Shown here: in pieces, positions 43,620-54,798 of the stretch
Numbering within the stretch: position 1 is the first letter of the stretch
Layout: each line of letters starts with the position of its first letter
Assembly: GCF_000801105.2 (NCBI RefSeq)
Contig: NC_079516.1
Location: forward strand, 21,365,043 to 21,429,042
Reading direction: 5' to 3'
DNA from: Raphanus sativus
Taxonomy: Eukaryota > Streptophyta > Magnoliopsida > Brassicales > Brassicaceae
DNA length: 64,000 bases
Notes under the pieces: generated by a model
Database searches by the model: none
Told to the model about the DNA's origin: nothing
What the model saw: only the letters and a program-made list of their open reading frames with translations
Program-made: the position numbers and the translations under genes

Positions 43620-46600
43620 TTAGTTCATAGGCTTTAAACCCATTCCTCTTGATGATTTTACAACTTGATCTCGTGACAAACCTTTAGTAAATGGATCCGC
43701 AAGGTTTTCATTTGTTCTGATGTAATCAATCGTTATTACACCAGTTGAGATCAAGTGTCTAATGGTTTTATGACGTCTTCTTATATGACGAGATTTACCA
43801 TTATACAAACTACTCAGTGCCCGGCCTATTGCCGCTTGGCTATCACAATGTGTGCGTAATGCCGACACTGGTTTATCCCACATAGGAATATCTTCCAAAA
43901 AATTTCGAAGCCACTCTGCTTCTTCTGCAGCTTTATCTAAGTCTATGAACTCAGATTCCATAGTTGATCTGGCCAATAGAGTTTGTTTGGAAGATTTCCA
44001 AGCAACTGCGGCGCCACCAAGAGTAAAGACATATCCACTCATGGATTTAGAGTTTTTGGAGTCGGAAATCCAGTTGGCATCACTGTATCCTTCCAAAACT
44101 GCTGGTTCTTTACCATAGTTTAGCCCATAAGTTTTAGTATGACGTACATAGTCCAATACTCTTGTTATGGCTTTCCAGTGGTTATGTCCTGGATTACTCG
44201 TGTAGCGACTTAGTACATTGACTGCATGTGCTAAATTAGGTCTAGTACAATTTGTCAAGTATATCAAGCTACCGATGACCCGCGCATACTCCGACTGTAA
44301 CACCGCTTCACCTGAATTTTTTGTCAGGTGAAAACTAGGGTCTACAGGAGTTTTTGCCTTCCCTTTTGAGTAAGATTTAAATCTCTCAAGGATCTTTTCA
44401 GCATAATGAGTTTGAGATAAGGTGATTCCTTCGGAATCGCGAAAGATCTTAATCCCTAGGATAACATCAGCTATTCCCATATCTTTCATTTCGAACTTGC
44501 TACTTAGCATGTTCTTTGTTTGACTGACCATGTCTTTATTACTACCAATAATGAGCATGCCATCAACATACAAGCCAAGCAAAAGGTACCCATGTGGTGT
44601 GCTTTTGTAGTATATGCACTTGTCACATTCATTAATGCTGAAACCATTTGACATCATAACATTGTCAAATTTTTCATGCCATTGTTTTGGAGCTTGCTTA
44701 AGTCCATACAATGACTTCACAAGTCGACAAACTTTATGATCTTGTCCTGGGACAACCCACCCTTCAGGTTGTTGTATATAAATCTCCTCTTCTAAATCAC
44801 CATTTAGAAAAGCAGTTTTGACATCCATCTGATGGATTTCTAAGTTTCTCAATGCTGCAATTGCTATCAACAATCTGATAGAAGTTATTCTCGTTACCGG
44901 AGAATAGGTGTCAAAGAAATCCAAGCCTTCTTTTTGCCGGAAACCTTGCACCACAAGTCTACACTTGTACTTATCAATTGAGCCATCAATATTCAACTTT
45001 CTTTTGCAAAGCCATTTACACCCTAGGGCCTTAAACCCTTGTGGCAAATCGGTCAAATACCATGTATAATTTTTCATAATGGAATCGATTTCACTATTGA
45101 AAGCTTCCTTCCCAAAATCAGCGTCTGGTGAAGACATGGCTTCAGCGAAACCTTCTTGGTTCATTCTCAAGAAGAAAGACCATTAAAAAATCTTCACCAC
45201 AAGATTTTTCCTTACGAGCTCTTTTGCTACGTCTAGGTTCATCTTCACATTGTTCTGCATCATCAAAAGATGTGCCAGAAGTGCTCGCCTCATATCCAGA
45301 GGTGTTTGCATCACTTTCTTCACGAGTTCGTTTTGAACTTTCTCTATTCTTATACGGGAATATGTGTTCGAAGAAAGATGCATTTCTTGATTCCATAATT
45401 GTATTGACATGTACATCTGGTACATCTGACTTATGAACCAAGAATCGATAAGCACCACTATTATGGGCATATCCGATGAAAATACAATCCACGGTTTTAG
45501 GCCCGATTGAAACCTTCTTGGGAGGTGGTACTGCGACTTTTGCAAGGCACCCCCACACTTTCAAACTTTTGTACGAAGGTACAACACCTTTCCAAAGTTC
45601 ATATGGTGTTTTACCAGTGACTTTGTTTGGTATTTTGTTGAGGATATAATTTGTGGTAAGCAAAGCTTCCCCCCACATGTTCTGGGCTAATCCAGATTCC
45701 TGCAACATCGCATTCATCATCTCTTTAAGAGTTCGGTTTTTACGCTCCGCAACTCCATTAGATTCAGGTGAATAGGGAGCAGTTGTTTGATGAATAATGC
45801 CATGCTCTTTACAAAACACATCAAATGGTCCATCATACTCGCCTCCTCTATCACTTCGAACTATATTTATAGTTCTATCAAGTTGGTTTTCAACCTCGAG
45901 TTTATACTCCTTGAATTTTTCCAAGGCTTCATCTTTGCCCCTTAGCAAATAGACATAAGAATATTTTGTACAATCATCTATGAAAGTCACAAAATATTTT
46001 TTCCCACTTATAGTTTGAACAAATTTTAAATCACACAAATCTGTATGAATTAAACTAAGAGGTTCAGTTGTTCTCTCAACATGAGAGGATAGAGTTTTTG
46101 TGAGTTTTGCTTGTACGCATACTTCACATTTCTCCTTGCTCAGTTTGCATTTCGGAAGTAGGTTTAAATTAATCAATCTTTGAACAGATTTATAATTTAC
46201 ATGTCCTAATTGTTCATGCCAAACTTTGAATGATTCAACCAAACAAGCAGTTGGTTCATTTGTGGATAAGACTGTCTTAATACACATTTTGACATGTTCA
46301 TCCTCAACATATCCATTGCCCAAGAAAATATCATTTTTCTTTAGCACAAGTTTATCAGACTCGAAAGTTACTACAAATCCAGCCTTGCTCAATAGCGAAC
46401 CGGAAATTAGATTCTTTCGCATATCTGGGACATGTTTAACATTTTTGAGAATTATCTCTTGTCCAAAAGTTAGCGCAAGTTTCACTTCACCACAACCTTC
46501 AATAATAGAATAGTTGGTGTTCTCATTAACAACATCTCCTCAACATTGATTTTTGATAGGTAGTAAACATGTCCTTATCAGTGCATATGTGAGTTGTGGA

Positions 46601-46756
46601 ACCAGTGTCATACCACCACTCTTTTGAATTAATCTCATTTGAATTGACTTCCGTGACCATAGCACACATGTCATTTTTAATCTGAATGCTCTGATTAAAA
46701 TCAACAGACATCTCAGTTTTCATAGCAAATGGAATCATAAATGGCAGACCACTCAC
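43620..46756 (-). pseudogene. Copia pol polyprotein relic (protease, integrase, reverse transcriptase, RNase H)
   Basis: Three blocks in different frames cover the domains in copia order. The protease block at 46756-46526 has WWYDTGSTTHICTDKDMF. The second block (46485-45142) has the GAG-pre-integrase region (VWHEQLGHVNYKSV ... CEVCVQAKL) and the integrase core with DDE residues in FIDDCTKY, IVRSDRGGEY and SPESNGVAERKNR. The third block (45170-43620) has the RVT_2 reverse transcriptase, with [25 protein letters not shown] and [15 protein letters not shown], then RNase H with [14 protein letters not shown] and [10 protein letters not shown]. Frameshifts lie near 46490-46525 and 45150. The catalytic YVDD of the reverse transcriptase reads YVDG here (Gly at 44559-44561), so polymerase activity is lost even apart from the frameshifts. 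Confidence 0.93.
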
Positions 46757-47620
46757 AAATTGAATCTGAGGCGTCGACTCATTTAATCTACTGCCGATTA
46801 CATCACTTGATCTATAAAAGATCGATATACTTGTGTTGTAAGATATACTTGAATTTTAATCTGCTCACAAAAACCAATAAACAGATTAGTATATTTCAAT
46901 AACAAACACAAATAACTTCAACAATTTGAATAAATGACAAACGATTTAATTCAATAAACGAATCAGAAAAAATAAATTCTGGATCTTTAACGGTGCGACT
47001 ATATAAAACGCAAAGTCAAAGAATTAAACCGGATTAACTGCTATATAAAAACGTCAAGACAAAAAGAAATATCAGCAGTCAAACGAAAAAAATAATAACG
47101 TCAAATGAAACGCAAGGACAGGATATGAACTAGTCAAATGATTAAATAATCAAGAACGAATGATTGCTTGAAGTGGAACCCAAAAAACCAACTGTTTCTT
47201 CTTCTTTTTTAATCCGATTAATCAAAAAACAAATGCAATATAAGTCAAACCTTTAACAAATAACATAAAGCAATGAACTTTGATGCTGTTTACGACAAAG
47301 GAAAACTGACAAAGATGCAACAATCCAATATTGACAAGCGAATCAGATAGCAATATTAAAACGAAAGAATTAAGCTATCAAAGAAGAGCCGAGACAAAAT
47401 TAAATCAAAAAAGATCTTAACGCGATTAAAACTAATCACCAAATCCTGCAAAACAAACGTAAGCGAGAGATAGAAATTTTCAACGCTGATACCGAGAAGG
47501 AGCTGATCCAATTTTCAACTCCTTTTACCAAAAAATGATCAACCTGTTCTTAAAAAAAACACTTTTACAATAATCAGTCCGGTTAGTGCAAAACAATAAA
47601 CGGATATTTTGAGTTAAGAT
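46757..47620. other. Non-coding stretch in place of copia gag
   Basis: No ORF with gag features (no CCHC knuckle) is visible. A GGTATCAGCG-like string on the minus strand near 47490 is the only primer-site-like sequence. Confidence 0.5.
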
Positions 47621-48503
47621 TGATATAACCGTATTTTATAAACTACGGATAACTGAATATTGTAAATAAAAATTGATAAGATTAAATCAAAGATTTAAGA
47701 AAAAGAGGATGATACAACTGCAGAGGCGAAATATTATCTCTTTCCTTAACTCAAAATACGTCTCGTAGTGCGACGGTTCGATAACGTAATGAGTCCCATG
47801 ATACAACTGCAAACAATCTTCTGAATTTGCGTTACTCTATCATAAGTCTGGCGAAACTAGTTTTGTGTATACTCTCGGACTCAAAAAAAAATATCAAAGA
47901 GAAAGAGAAAAAAAATATGAGGAATTGTTTAACAAGTGATCTTTGTCAATATGTATCATGAATGAGTTTCACGTATTGAAATATAACTTCAAAATATCAA
48001 AACGTATGTTATGTGATCAATGGAGTAAACTATCGTAATAATGAGAATTAATTCTCCACTACTCACGTTAGTGGACCAAATATTAAATGGTTTTGACCAA
48101 ACAAATCAAAGCCATAAAATACTTTATATGAGTTTGCATTTTTATGTTTAAATAAAACATAAAAGATCATCATTAATATAATTTAAAAAGATTAAGTTAT
48201 TAACATATTGTCCAACTAACAAAATCAATTTTAAATTCAAATTCAAATATCCAAAGTGATCCATTTGCTAAATATTTTATACTTAGCTAAATTTAAAGCT
48301 TTATAAGCTTTGCATAACACTCACTTTGGACCTCCATTTCTCATTCAACACAACTCCGATTTTGACCAACAAATACACTATCACATAGTGTTCACGGTGA
48401 CGATTACATCGTGCCCAGGTTCCGGTCTTTCCGACAGACGTCTCCGTCGAAAAACCCATCGGAAAAATGATCCACACCCCTTTGTCAAAAACAAGTTCCA
48501 ACA
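47621..48503 (-). repeat. Copia 5' LTR (883 bp)
   Basis: Begins on the minus strand with TGTTGGAACTTG and ends GGTTATATCA. It pairs with 42129-43008. Confidence 0.88.
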
Positions 48504-49110
48504 AGTATCAAATCTGGAAAGGTTCCAGTTATTTATGAATTCCACATGCTAAACTAAAACTGTTGTACTCTGAACCACAACAGATCAATTAATATCGCTC
48601 TTCTTCCTCTTGTTCAAGTATCAGTAACATAATTAGACCTTGTTTATTCACCCTAGAGAACATAAAGTTAGATCCATGTTCGTATAAGTAGGATGTGAAT
48701 CCGTCTCGTGTTGCTTATAATGAAAGTAATTACATTCTTTGTAATCTTCATGTAACTTTTGAGTCTTTAGACATGTTTATAGAGTGAGAAATTCTCTAAA
48801 TTTTACTTGTTGTATTCATTTTTCTAAGCTACAAATAATACAAAGAAGTGAAAGTTTCCCTTACCGAGTTTGAAGGCGTGAAGCATATAACTTTCAGACA
48901 AAACATTGAGAAAAGTATTTGTGTTAAGTCTGAGATAAATCTAGGCTCTCGTTAACTCACACAAAAGACAGACTGAATGATGTGAGAACAGAACCAAAGA
49001 GACTCATCTCTCTATGAAACCAGCTTCACCAGCATGGGTTTGATGGATCAAAAGAACGTACACAAACAGATAAACTTCACAGAAAATGTACAAAAAGCAA
49101 CACACAGTAG
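48504..49110. other. Spacer left of the solo LTR
   Basis: I see no supported gene. It may be the continuation of the interrupted RPA-like fragment at 53505-53690, but no recognisable exon was found. Confidence 0.35.
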
Positions 49111-49215
49111 TGTTGGGGCCAAAATCGGTCACGACGGAATCGATGCCCAAAAATTCTCGGAAAAACCAAATCTTGGTCAAAACTTCAAAGAACTGAGAAA
49201 ACGAATAACCGAAAC

Positions 49216-49592
49216 GGGTCGCCCGACAAGCACGGGTCAACTCACCCGACGAGTACGACCATGTTGCAGGTCAACTCGCCCGGCGAGTTGAACCATCGCA
49301 CGGGTCAGCTCGCCCGGCGAGCTGGACTACCTCGCGGGTCACCTTGCCGGCGAGGTGGACCATTGCGCGGATCAGCTCGTCCAGCGAGCTGGGCCGCCTC
49401 GCGGGTCAACTCGCCGCCGAGTTGGACCATCGCGCGGGTCAGCTTGCCTGGCAAACTGGACTACCTCGCGGGTCAACTCGTCGGCGAGTTAGACCATTGC
49501 GCGGGTCAGCTCGCCGGCGAGCTGGACCACCTCGCGGGTCAACTCGCCCGGCGAGTTGGACCATTGCGCGGGTCAGCTCGTCCGGCGAGTAC
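49216..49592 (+). repeat. GC-rich tandem array, 33-34 bp unit, about 11 copies
   Basis: Units have the form CGCGGGTCARCTCGCCCGGC-GAGYTGGACCA-n4. Each contains a palindrome of the type ACTCGCC-GGCGAGT. Units ending ACTACCT/ACCACCT alternate with units ending ACCATTG/ACCATCG, giving a 67-bp dimer register. Reading frames across it are repeat artefacts. Confidence 0.92.
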
Positions 49593-49812
49593 GGCCAACC
49601 TTTCATGGACCTATCCGAACCCGGTACCATCTCATAACTATGCATCTTCGTCCGAAGTTTCCGTAACTCGGTCATCGGGTCCGTGAACATGACATCAAGG
49701 TTCCATCTAATAACATCGTCGAAAGACTTTAGGATGTTAGGGAAGGTTATGTCTCTCGAACGGTTTCCCACTCTTCGTATAAAACAGGTGACGGTTAACT
49801 TAACACCAACTG

Positions 49813-50643
49813 TGATAGAACCAAAATCAAGCACCGTCTTTTTTGGTTCATGGACACGGCCCAAGATGGGGATCATGTCGACCAGCTTGATCCAACCGAG
49901 ATTTTTCCATCAGATCGTGACACTACTTTGGAGCTGAATGAGCCGAGTGAGATAAGTGACACTACTATGGAGCTGAATGAGCTAAGTGACACTGAAGAAG
50001 GAGCTGGTTTAGCTGCTGGGCGAAATGAGCCTTTTTCGGCCCACCGAAAAATTCATAACAAATTTGATTTGGGTCCGATTTACACCAAATTCGACCAGGC
50101 CTTTCCTGATGGTCTCCTACCCATTTGCATCAAGAAATATCAACAAAAGGAGTCAAAGTCGTGCCTAGGAAAGAGGCATTCAAACTCTGGTCAAAATTCA
50201 TAGTCCACATTTCGGTTTTCCATAAAAAGTCTTAGTCTTTGTTTGTGTTTTTTAAGCTTCTAGTTTTCCACAATTATTTAAGTATTTCTTTGACTCATTC
50301 TACTATAAATATGTAATTCCTTTGATGAATAAAATCAGTTCATTTTGGTTGTTTATTTCTTTGTTCTTCTTCTCCGAGTGAGAGAGAGTTCTTTAGCTAG
50401 TTCATCGGTTTGAACCGGCTTGTTGATTTGGTGGTCAGCCAATCATCTGTGTGTATTATTTGGTGGTTATCCAACACATTCATCCGTTCTTTGGTGGTTA
50501 GCCTTAGATCGTTGGTATATCAAGAGTCATTCCGCACCTCTTGACGATCCGTTCAATCCATCCCTGTTCCAGAAGTGCCATTGCCTTCTCGGATCATATC
50601 CAACATCCGGCCAAAGCCATCCTTCCCGATTTTGGGTCTATCA
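49813..50643 (+). repeat. 5' LTR (831 bp)
   Basis: Runs TGATAGAACC ... GGTCTATCA. A TATA-like CTATAAATATG is at about 50303 and AATAAA at about 50335. It also carries the 3' coding end of the GAG ORF as a silent copy (49850-50203). Confidence 0.94.
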
Positions 50644-50645
50644 TT

Positions 50646-50658
50646 TGGTATCAGAGCC
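50646..50658 (+). promoter_or_regulatory. Primer-binding site (initiator tRNA-Met)
   Basis: TGGTATCAGAGCC begins two bases after the 5' LTR. Confidence 0.85.
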
Positions 50659-51141
50659 ACTTTGGCTGGTTTGTTTTCTATCTTCTTTTCACCTTCTCAT
50701 CTCTTCATCATTTTCTGTTCTTATTTCTTTTTGGATCCGGGCCGTTCCTTTACTCCCTTGTGATCGCCATATAAAAAAAAAAGAAAAAAAAGAAAAAAAA
50801 AAGAAAAAAAATCGATAAAAAAAAGAGAAAAAGTAAAAGTCTTGGTTTGAATCACTTCTGAAGAGAAATCCAGGGGGAGTGGTGGAAGAGAAAGCCTGCT
50901 GGCCGAGGAGAAATCCGGCCTTAGGACAGTTAAGGCGGATCCACACAAAAAAAAAATCTCTTCATCTTCATTTCTTTTCTTTTTCCACAAAGTTTGTTTT
51001 GGGTTTTGATTGCTGAATTTTGACTGCCTATCATCCTTTGAACCAGTAAAAGAACTCTGAGTGATCACCTAAAAATCGTGAGATCAAACACTTTGAGAGT
51101 GTGAGAATTTTTATGTGCTAACGTTTATTAAGTGTTTCAGG

Positions 51142-52311
51142 ATGTTTGGACTTCTCAAGAAATCAAAACCACAACAAGATGTTTACTTCCCTTTTAAAAC
51201 TGCTTTTGAAAAGGAACAATTGATTTTCGATAAGAAACAGTTTGCTTCTAATGGGTTTGATTTTGTGCAGAAACAAAGGAAGAGACGAAACATGTTCAAT
51301 GATGATGAGAAGAGGGTCAGAAATGGTGATCGTTCCTTCACCAAAGCCAAGAGAAGCAGATCTGATATGCTTGATCAGAAAGAGCTTCAGACTTATGCCA
51401 GCTTGGAGAAGATGTTGCATAAGGCAATTCATGTTATCCGGCAACTCAAAAAGAAGGGAAACACCAACACTTCTCCTGCACCAAAACAGCAAAGTAATAT
51501 TTCTTTTCTTTCAAATTCAGATTTGAAAACTAATGTGTTGTCCTCTGATAAAAGCAAAGCTGTGAAACCCACAAGCAAAGCTCATTCTACCAGGTGCTTC
51601 AAATGCCATAAGATCGGTCATTATGCTAACAAGTGTCAAAAGCAAAGACCGTTGGTGACTTTGGAAAATGAGAACGTTGAAACCGAGCCAGAAAAGGAAG
51701 ACCCTTTACTAATTTTCAATGACTTCACACATGAGCCAGTGGAGGGGCTACATGAAGAACAAATCCATGGTCATCAAGCCAACCAAGAAGGGTCTTCTTC
51801 CATTCAAAAACTGGACCAAACTCAAGGTGAGCATTGTGCTGATTATGGTTCTTTTGCTTATAATCCTTTTCCTTTTAATGTTTCAGATTTGAGGACAAAT
51901 CTTTTTGAAGAGGGAGAGTATGATAGAACCAAAATCAAGCACCGTCTTTTTTGGTTCATGGACACGGCCCAAGATGGGGATCATGTCGACCAGCTTGATC
52001 CAACCGAGATTTTTCCATCAGATCGTGACACTACTTTGGAGCTGAATGAGCCGAGTGAGATAAGTGACACTACTATGGAGCTGAATGAGCTAAGTGACAC
52101 TGAAGAAGGAGCTGGTTTAGCTGCTGGGCGAAATGAGCCTTTTTCGGCCCACCGAAAAATTCATAACAAATTTGATTTGGGTCCGATTTACACCAAATTC
52201 GACCAGGCCTTTCCTGATGGTCTCCTACCCATTTGCATCAAGAAATATCAACAAAAGGAGTCAAAGTCGTGCCTAGGAAAGAGGCATTCAAACTCTGGTC
52301 AAAATTCATAG
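51142..52311 (+). CDS. GAG-like zinc-knuckle protein, 389 aa, ending inside the 3' LTR
   Basis: The ORF starts at ATG 51142, directly after an acceptor-like GTGTTTCAG. The N-terminus is basic (MFGLLKKSKPQQD, RKRRNMF). A helical LEKMLHKAIHVIRQLKKKG is followed by a single CCHC knuckle, CFKCHKIGHYANKC (CX2CX4HX4C). The large capsid domain of normal gag is not recognisable, so this is a shortened gag. The last 130 residues, including a repeated ELNEPSEISDTTMELNELSD, are encoded by the 3' LTR (from 51921). The LTR therefore serves as both coding and regulatory sequence. The expected role is packaging of element RNA. The call is strong; activity is inferred. Confidence 0.88.
   Translation: MFGLLKKSKPQQDVYFPFKTAFEKEQLIFDKKQFASNGFDFVQKQRKRRNMFNDDEKRVRNGDRSFTKAKRSRSDMLDQKELQTYASLEKMLHKAIHVIRQLKKKGNTNTSPAPKQQSNISFLSNSDLKTNVLSSDKSKAVKPTSKAHSTRCFKCHKIGHYANKCQKQRPLVTLENENVETEPEKEDPLLIFNDFTHEPVEGLHEEQIHGHQANQEGSSSIQKLDQTQGEHCADYGSFAYNPFPFNVSDLRTNLFEEGEYDRTKIKHRLFWFMDTAQDGDHVDQLDPTEIFPSDRDTTLELNEPSEISDTTMELNELSDTEEGAGLAAGRNEPFSAHRKIHNKFDLGPIYTKFDQAFPDGLLPICIKKYQQKESKSCLGKRHSNSGQNS
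51907..51918 (+). promoter_or_regulatory. Polypurine tract within the GAG ORF
   Basis: GAAGAGGGAGAG lies two bases before the 3' LTR and is translated as part of the GAG protein (EEGE). Confidence 0.7.
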
Positions 52312-52751
52312 TCCACATTTCGGTTTTCCATAAAAAGTCTTAGTCTTTGTTTGTGTTTTTTAAGCTTCTAGTTTTCCACTATTATTTAAGTATTTCTTTG
52401 ACTCATTCTACTATAAATATGTAATTCCTTTGATGAATAAAATCAGTTCATTTTGGTTGTTTATTTCTTTGTTCTTCTTCTCCGAGTGAGAGAGAGTTCT
52501 TTAGCTAGTTCATCGGTTTGAACCGGCTTGTTGATTTGGTGGTCAGCCAATCATCTGTGTGTATTATTTGGTGGTTATCCAACACATTCATCCGTTCTTT
52601 GGTGGTTAGCCTTAGATCGTTGATATATCAAGAGTCATTCCGCACCTCTTGACGATCCGTTCAATCCATCCCTGTTCCAGAAGTGCCATTGCCTTCTCGG
52701 ATCATATCCAACATCCGGCCAAAGCCATCCTTCCCGATTTTGGGTCTATCA
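51921..52751 (+). repeat. 3' LTR (831 bp)
   Basis: Identical to the 5' LTR apart from about two substitutions (near 52380 and 52622). Confidence 0.94.
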
Positions 52752-53504
52752 AACTGCCTCAGCTATGCAAAGAGACGAGATTCCGTTGTGAAAGTCATGT
52801 CTATACCAACGGCTACTTCGCGAATAAAACCGTAAAAACGCTTAAGTCTCGATGCGGCCCAAAGAGGGTCCGAATTGCGGACAACGGCCCATCTATGATT
52901 TGAGCCCAGAGAATAGTATGACGGTTTATCTCATCCGCGGGAAGAGATAAATGTCAAGTTTCCGCGAAGATAAATGTCAAATTTTCGAAGATAATCACGA
53001 AGAAAGACAAATATGGAAAAGCCGCTTCGTGACAAATCCGGCCCGAGAAGAGGTAAACCGACCTAAGGAGAAGTATATAAGGAGGACTTAGGACTAAGAG
53101 CAAGGGGTGGATGAGAGTATATCAGAGCAAACTTAACACTTAGAGCAATTTAGGCAACTTTCCGTTTTTACTATCGAGCTGTGACTCAACTAGGTTAGAA
53201 CTTAGGTTGCTAGACTAGCGAGCTCTCGTAGCCAAGGCTCTCACCTGTTGTTCATGCTCAAACGCGGATTCAGAAATAAGATCTTTTGCTCTCTTTTTAC
53301 TTATACGATTTATTATCACATACTTTTTGTCATATTGATTGTGTTGTACGTGGCCCAGCAGATAACCAGGACCTTCAGGAAAATCTAGGCTAACTTGGCT
53401 TTCCTCCGATTAACAAATTTCGACGGTGTGAATCTTGGTTCCCACAAGTAGCAAGAAAGACAATCTTCATTTTACAAAAAAAAGCACATGATGATCATAA
53501 GTTT

Positions 53505-53690
53505 TTCACCGCAATTACCTTGGTGGAGCATGTCCACACCCATAAGCTCTCGGCCGCGTTTGATGTTCATGGCTTCCCAAAACCTCAGAAGTCGAACCTC
53601 AACGAGGAAGACCACCGGCCAGCATTCAAATCATCAAGGAAGAGATATCTGTTCGCAATTACAATGCAATAAGAAGATTCAATTTTTATT
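53505..53690 (-). pseudogene. RPA-like (DUF223-type) exon fragment
   Basis: The minus-strand reading RYLFLDDLNAGRWSSSLR, then after a one-base loss RLLRFWEAMNIKRGRELMGV and DMLHQ, ends at a donor CAAG|GTAATTG near 53520. It resembles the first exon of Helitron-borne RPA1-like proteins as I remember them. The frameshift makes it a relic. The rest of the gene would lie left of the solo LTR, which is inserted just downstream, but no further exon was identified. Confidence 0.5.
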
Positions 53691-54329
53691 AGGTGTTGTG
53701 AGGATGATGTTTACGGTATGGAGTCTTACCTTTTTATAGCTCTAAATACACCGCCTGGAAGAGAAGTGAGATACTATGAATTAGAGATCGTGGTCGAAGT
53801 GGGTCGAAACGAAACTTAATCGTTCCCATCCATCCAAGACGTAATGAGGATTCGTCTCAAATGACTCTCCAGAAAATTTACTATCAGAGAGGAAAGGAAG
53901 GTCGAAGAACACTTAGAACCCTAGATTTCTTTGGAACACATAATTGAAGAGAGTGAATGGAGGTAACGGGCTGAACAATTATTTTCTAAAGAACCCAAAT
54001 AAAGAGATACGAAATGGGAAATTATCATTTAAATCACGAACTTTCAAATTTGGTTGAAAAAAGCATGAACTTTCTCTTGGACCATTTAAATCACCAACTT
54101 AGTTTGACTAACCATTTTAAACATCAATTTAATTTGACTAAACCAAATTAAACACGTCGTTTTAAAATCTTTCAAAAAATCACATCTGGGTATAATCGAA
54201 CTCGTGACAAAAGACACAGTCGTTGGAAGGCTAAACCACTAGACCATCTGCATTTTTTTAACTTGATTGACTACTAAAAGTTATTATTATGAAACCTCCA
54301 ACTCATCTTCTTCCACCCTAAATCCCTAA

Positions 54330-54798
54330 GAGAAATTGCCAAAAATACCATTTTCATAGTACCACTTTTCATGTTTACACTAACCACTTTTACCACTACT
54401 TTTAATGAAGGGTTTAGATTTGAACGTTTAGGATTTAGGGTTTAGATTTTATGTTTTAGGGTTTAGATTTGATGTTTTAGGGTTTAGGGTATAAAGTTTA
54501 GGGTTTAGAGTTGAGGATTTAGGGTTTATAGTTGAGGTTTCAGGGTTTAGGGTTTAGGATATTGAATTTAGGGTATATAGTTTAGGGTTTAGGGTTTAGA
54601 GTTGAAGATTTAGGGTTTAGGGTTTAGAATTGGGGGTTTAGGATTTAGAATTTTAGATTAAAATTTTGAAAAGCATATAAAAACAAAGATATAAGAGTCT
54701 TTAACATTTTAATAAATAAGGTATTTTTGAAAATGTGTACTTAGTGGTGGTAAAGATGAATAATGGTACCTTCAAAGTGGTATTTTTGAAAATTCCCC
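54330..54798. mobile_element. MULE-type MITE, 469 bp, TSD AATCCCTAA
   Basis: Perfect 9-bp duplications AATCCCTAA are at 54321-54329 and 54799-54807. Inverted termini share CAAAAATACCA, GTACCA and TTCAT-TTTAC. The centre (54415-54650) is a degenerate array of TTTAGGG-like units. The right arm of the host foldback element shows the uninterrupted site (AATCCTTAAATG). Confidence 0.88.
54415..54650 (+). repeat. Degenerate TTTAGGG telomere-like repeats
   Basis: About 25 TTTAGGG or near-match motifs are mixed with variants such as GTTTAGATT and GTTGAGG. They lie inside the MITE, not at a chromosome end. Confidence 0.85.

Larger units (their letters stand above)
42129..48503 (-). mobile_element. Ty1/copia retrotransposon, defective
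   Basis: Two LTRs of about 880 bp bound a copia polyprotein relic in minus orientation. Minus-strand LTRs read TGTTGGAA ... TATCA. Upstream of the 3' LTR is a short purine tract (GTAGGAGAT). The flanks are ACCAC (left) and AGTAT (right), so no target duplication is visible. The primer site adjoining the 5' LTR does not resemble the usual initiator-Met complement. The gag position (46760-47620) holds no ORF. Confidence 0.88.
49813..52751 (+). mobile_element. GAG-only non-autonomous LTR retrotransposon (TR-GAG type), 2939 bp, TSD AACTG
   Basis: Two LTRs of exactly 831 bp differ at about two positions by eye, so the insertion is very recent. Perfect AACTG duplications are at 49808-49812 and 52752-52756. 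The 5' LTR is followed by the primer site TGGTATCAGAGCC (initiator tRNA-Met type). The 1277-bp interior encodes only a CCHC GAG-like protein. Such gag-only elements are known in plants as TR-GAGs and use proteins of autonomous relatives. Confidence 0.95.
49111..53446 (+). mobile_element. Solo LTR (about 1.39 kb without its insertion), TSD AGTAG
   Basis: It starts TGTTGGGGCCAAAATC and ends TTGGTTCCCACA. Perfect AGTAG duplications are at 49106-49110 and 53447-53451. A TATA box (TATATAA, 53074-53080) is in the right part. A GC-rich tandem array is in the left part. The GAG-only element 49813-52751 is inserted in it. Confidence 0.9.

Noticed and set aside
49261..49876. Overlapping GC-rich ORFs on both strands
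   Set aside because: They are products of the 33-34 bp tandem repeat, open because the unit pattern lacks stops.
50689..51068. Minus-strand ORFs rich in Phe and Ser
   Set aside because: Antisense of an A-rich tract in the interior of the GAG-only element.
54415..54650. True telomeric sequence
   Set aside because: The array is degenerate, only about 235 bp long, and lies inside a MITE with its own target duplication.
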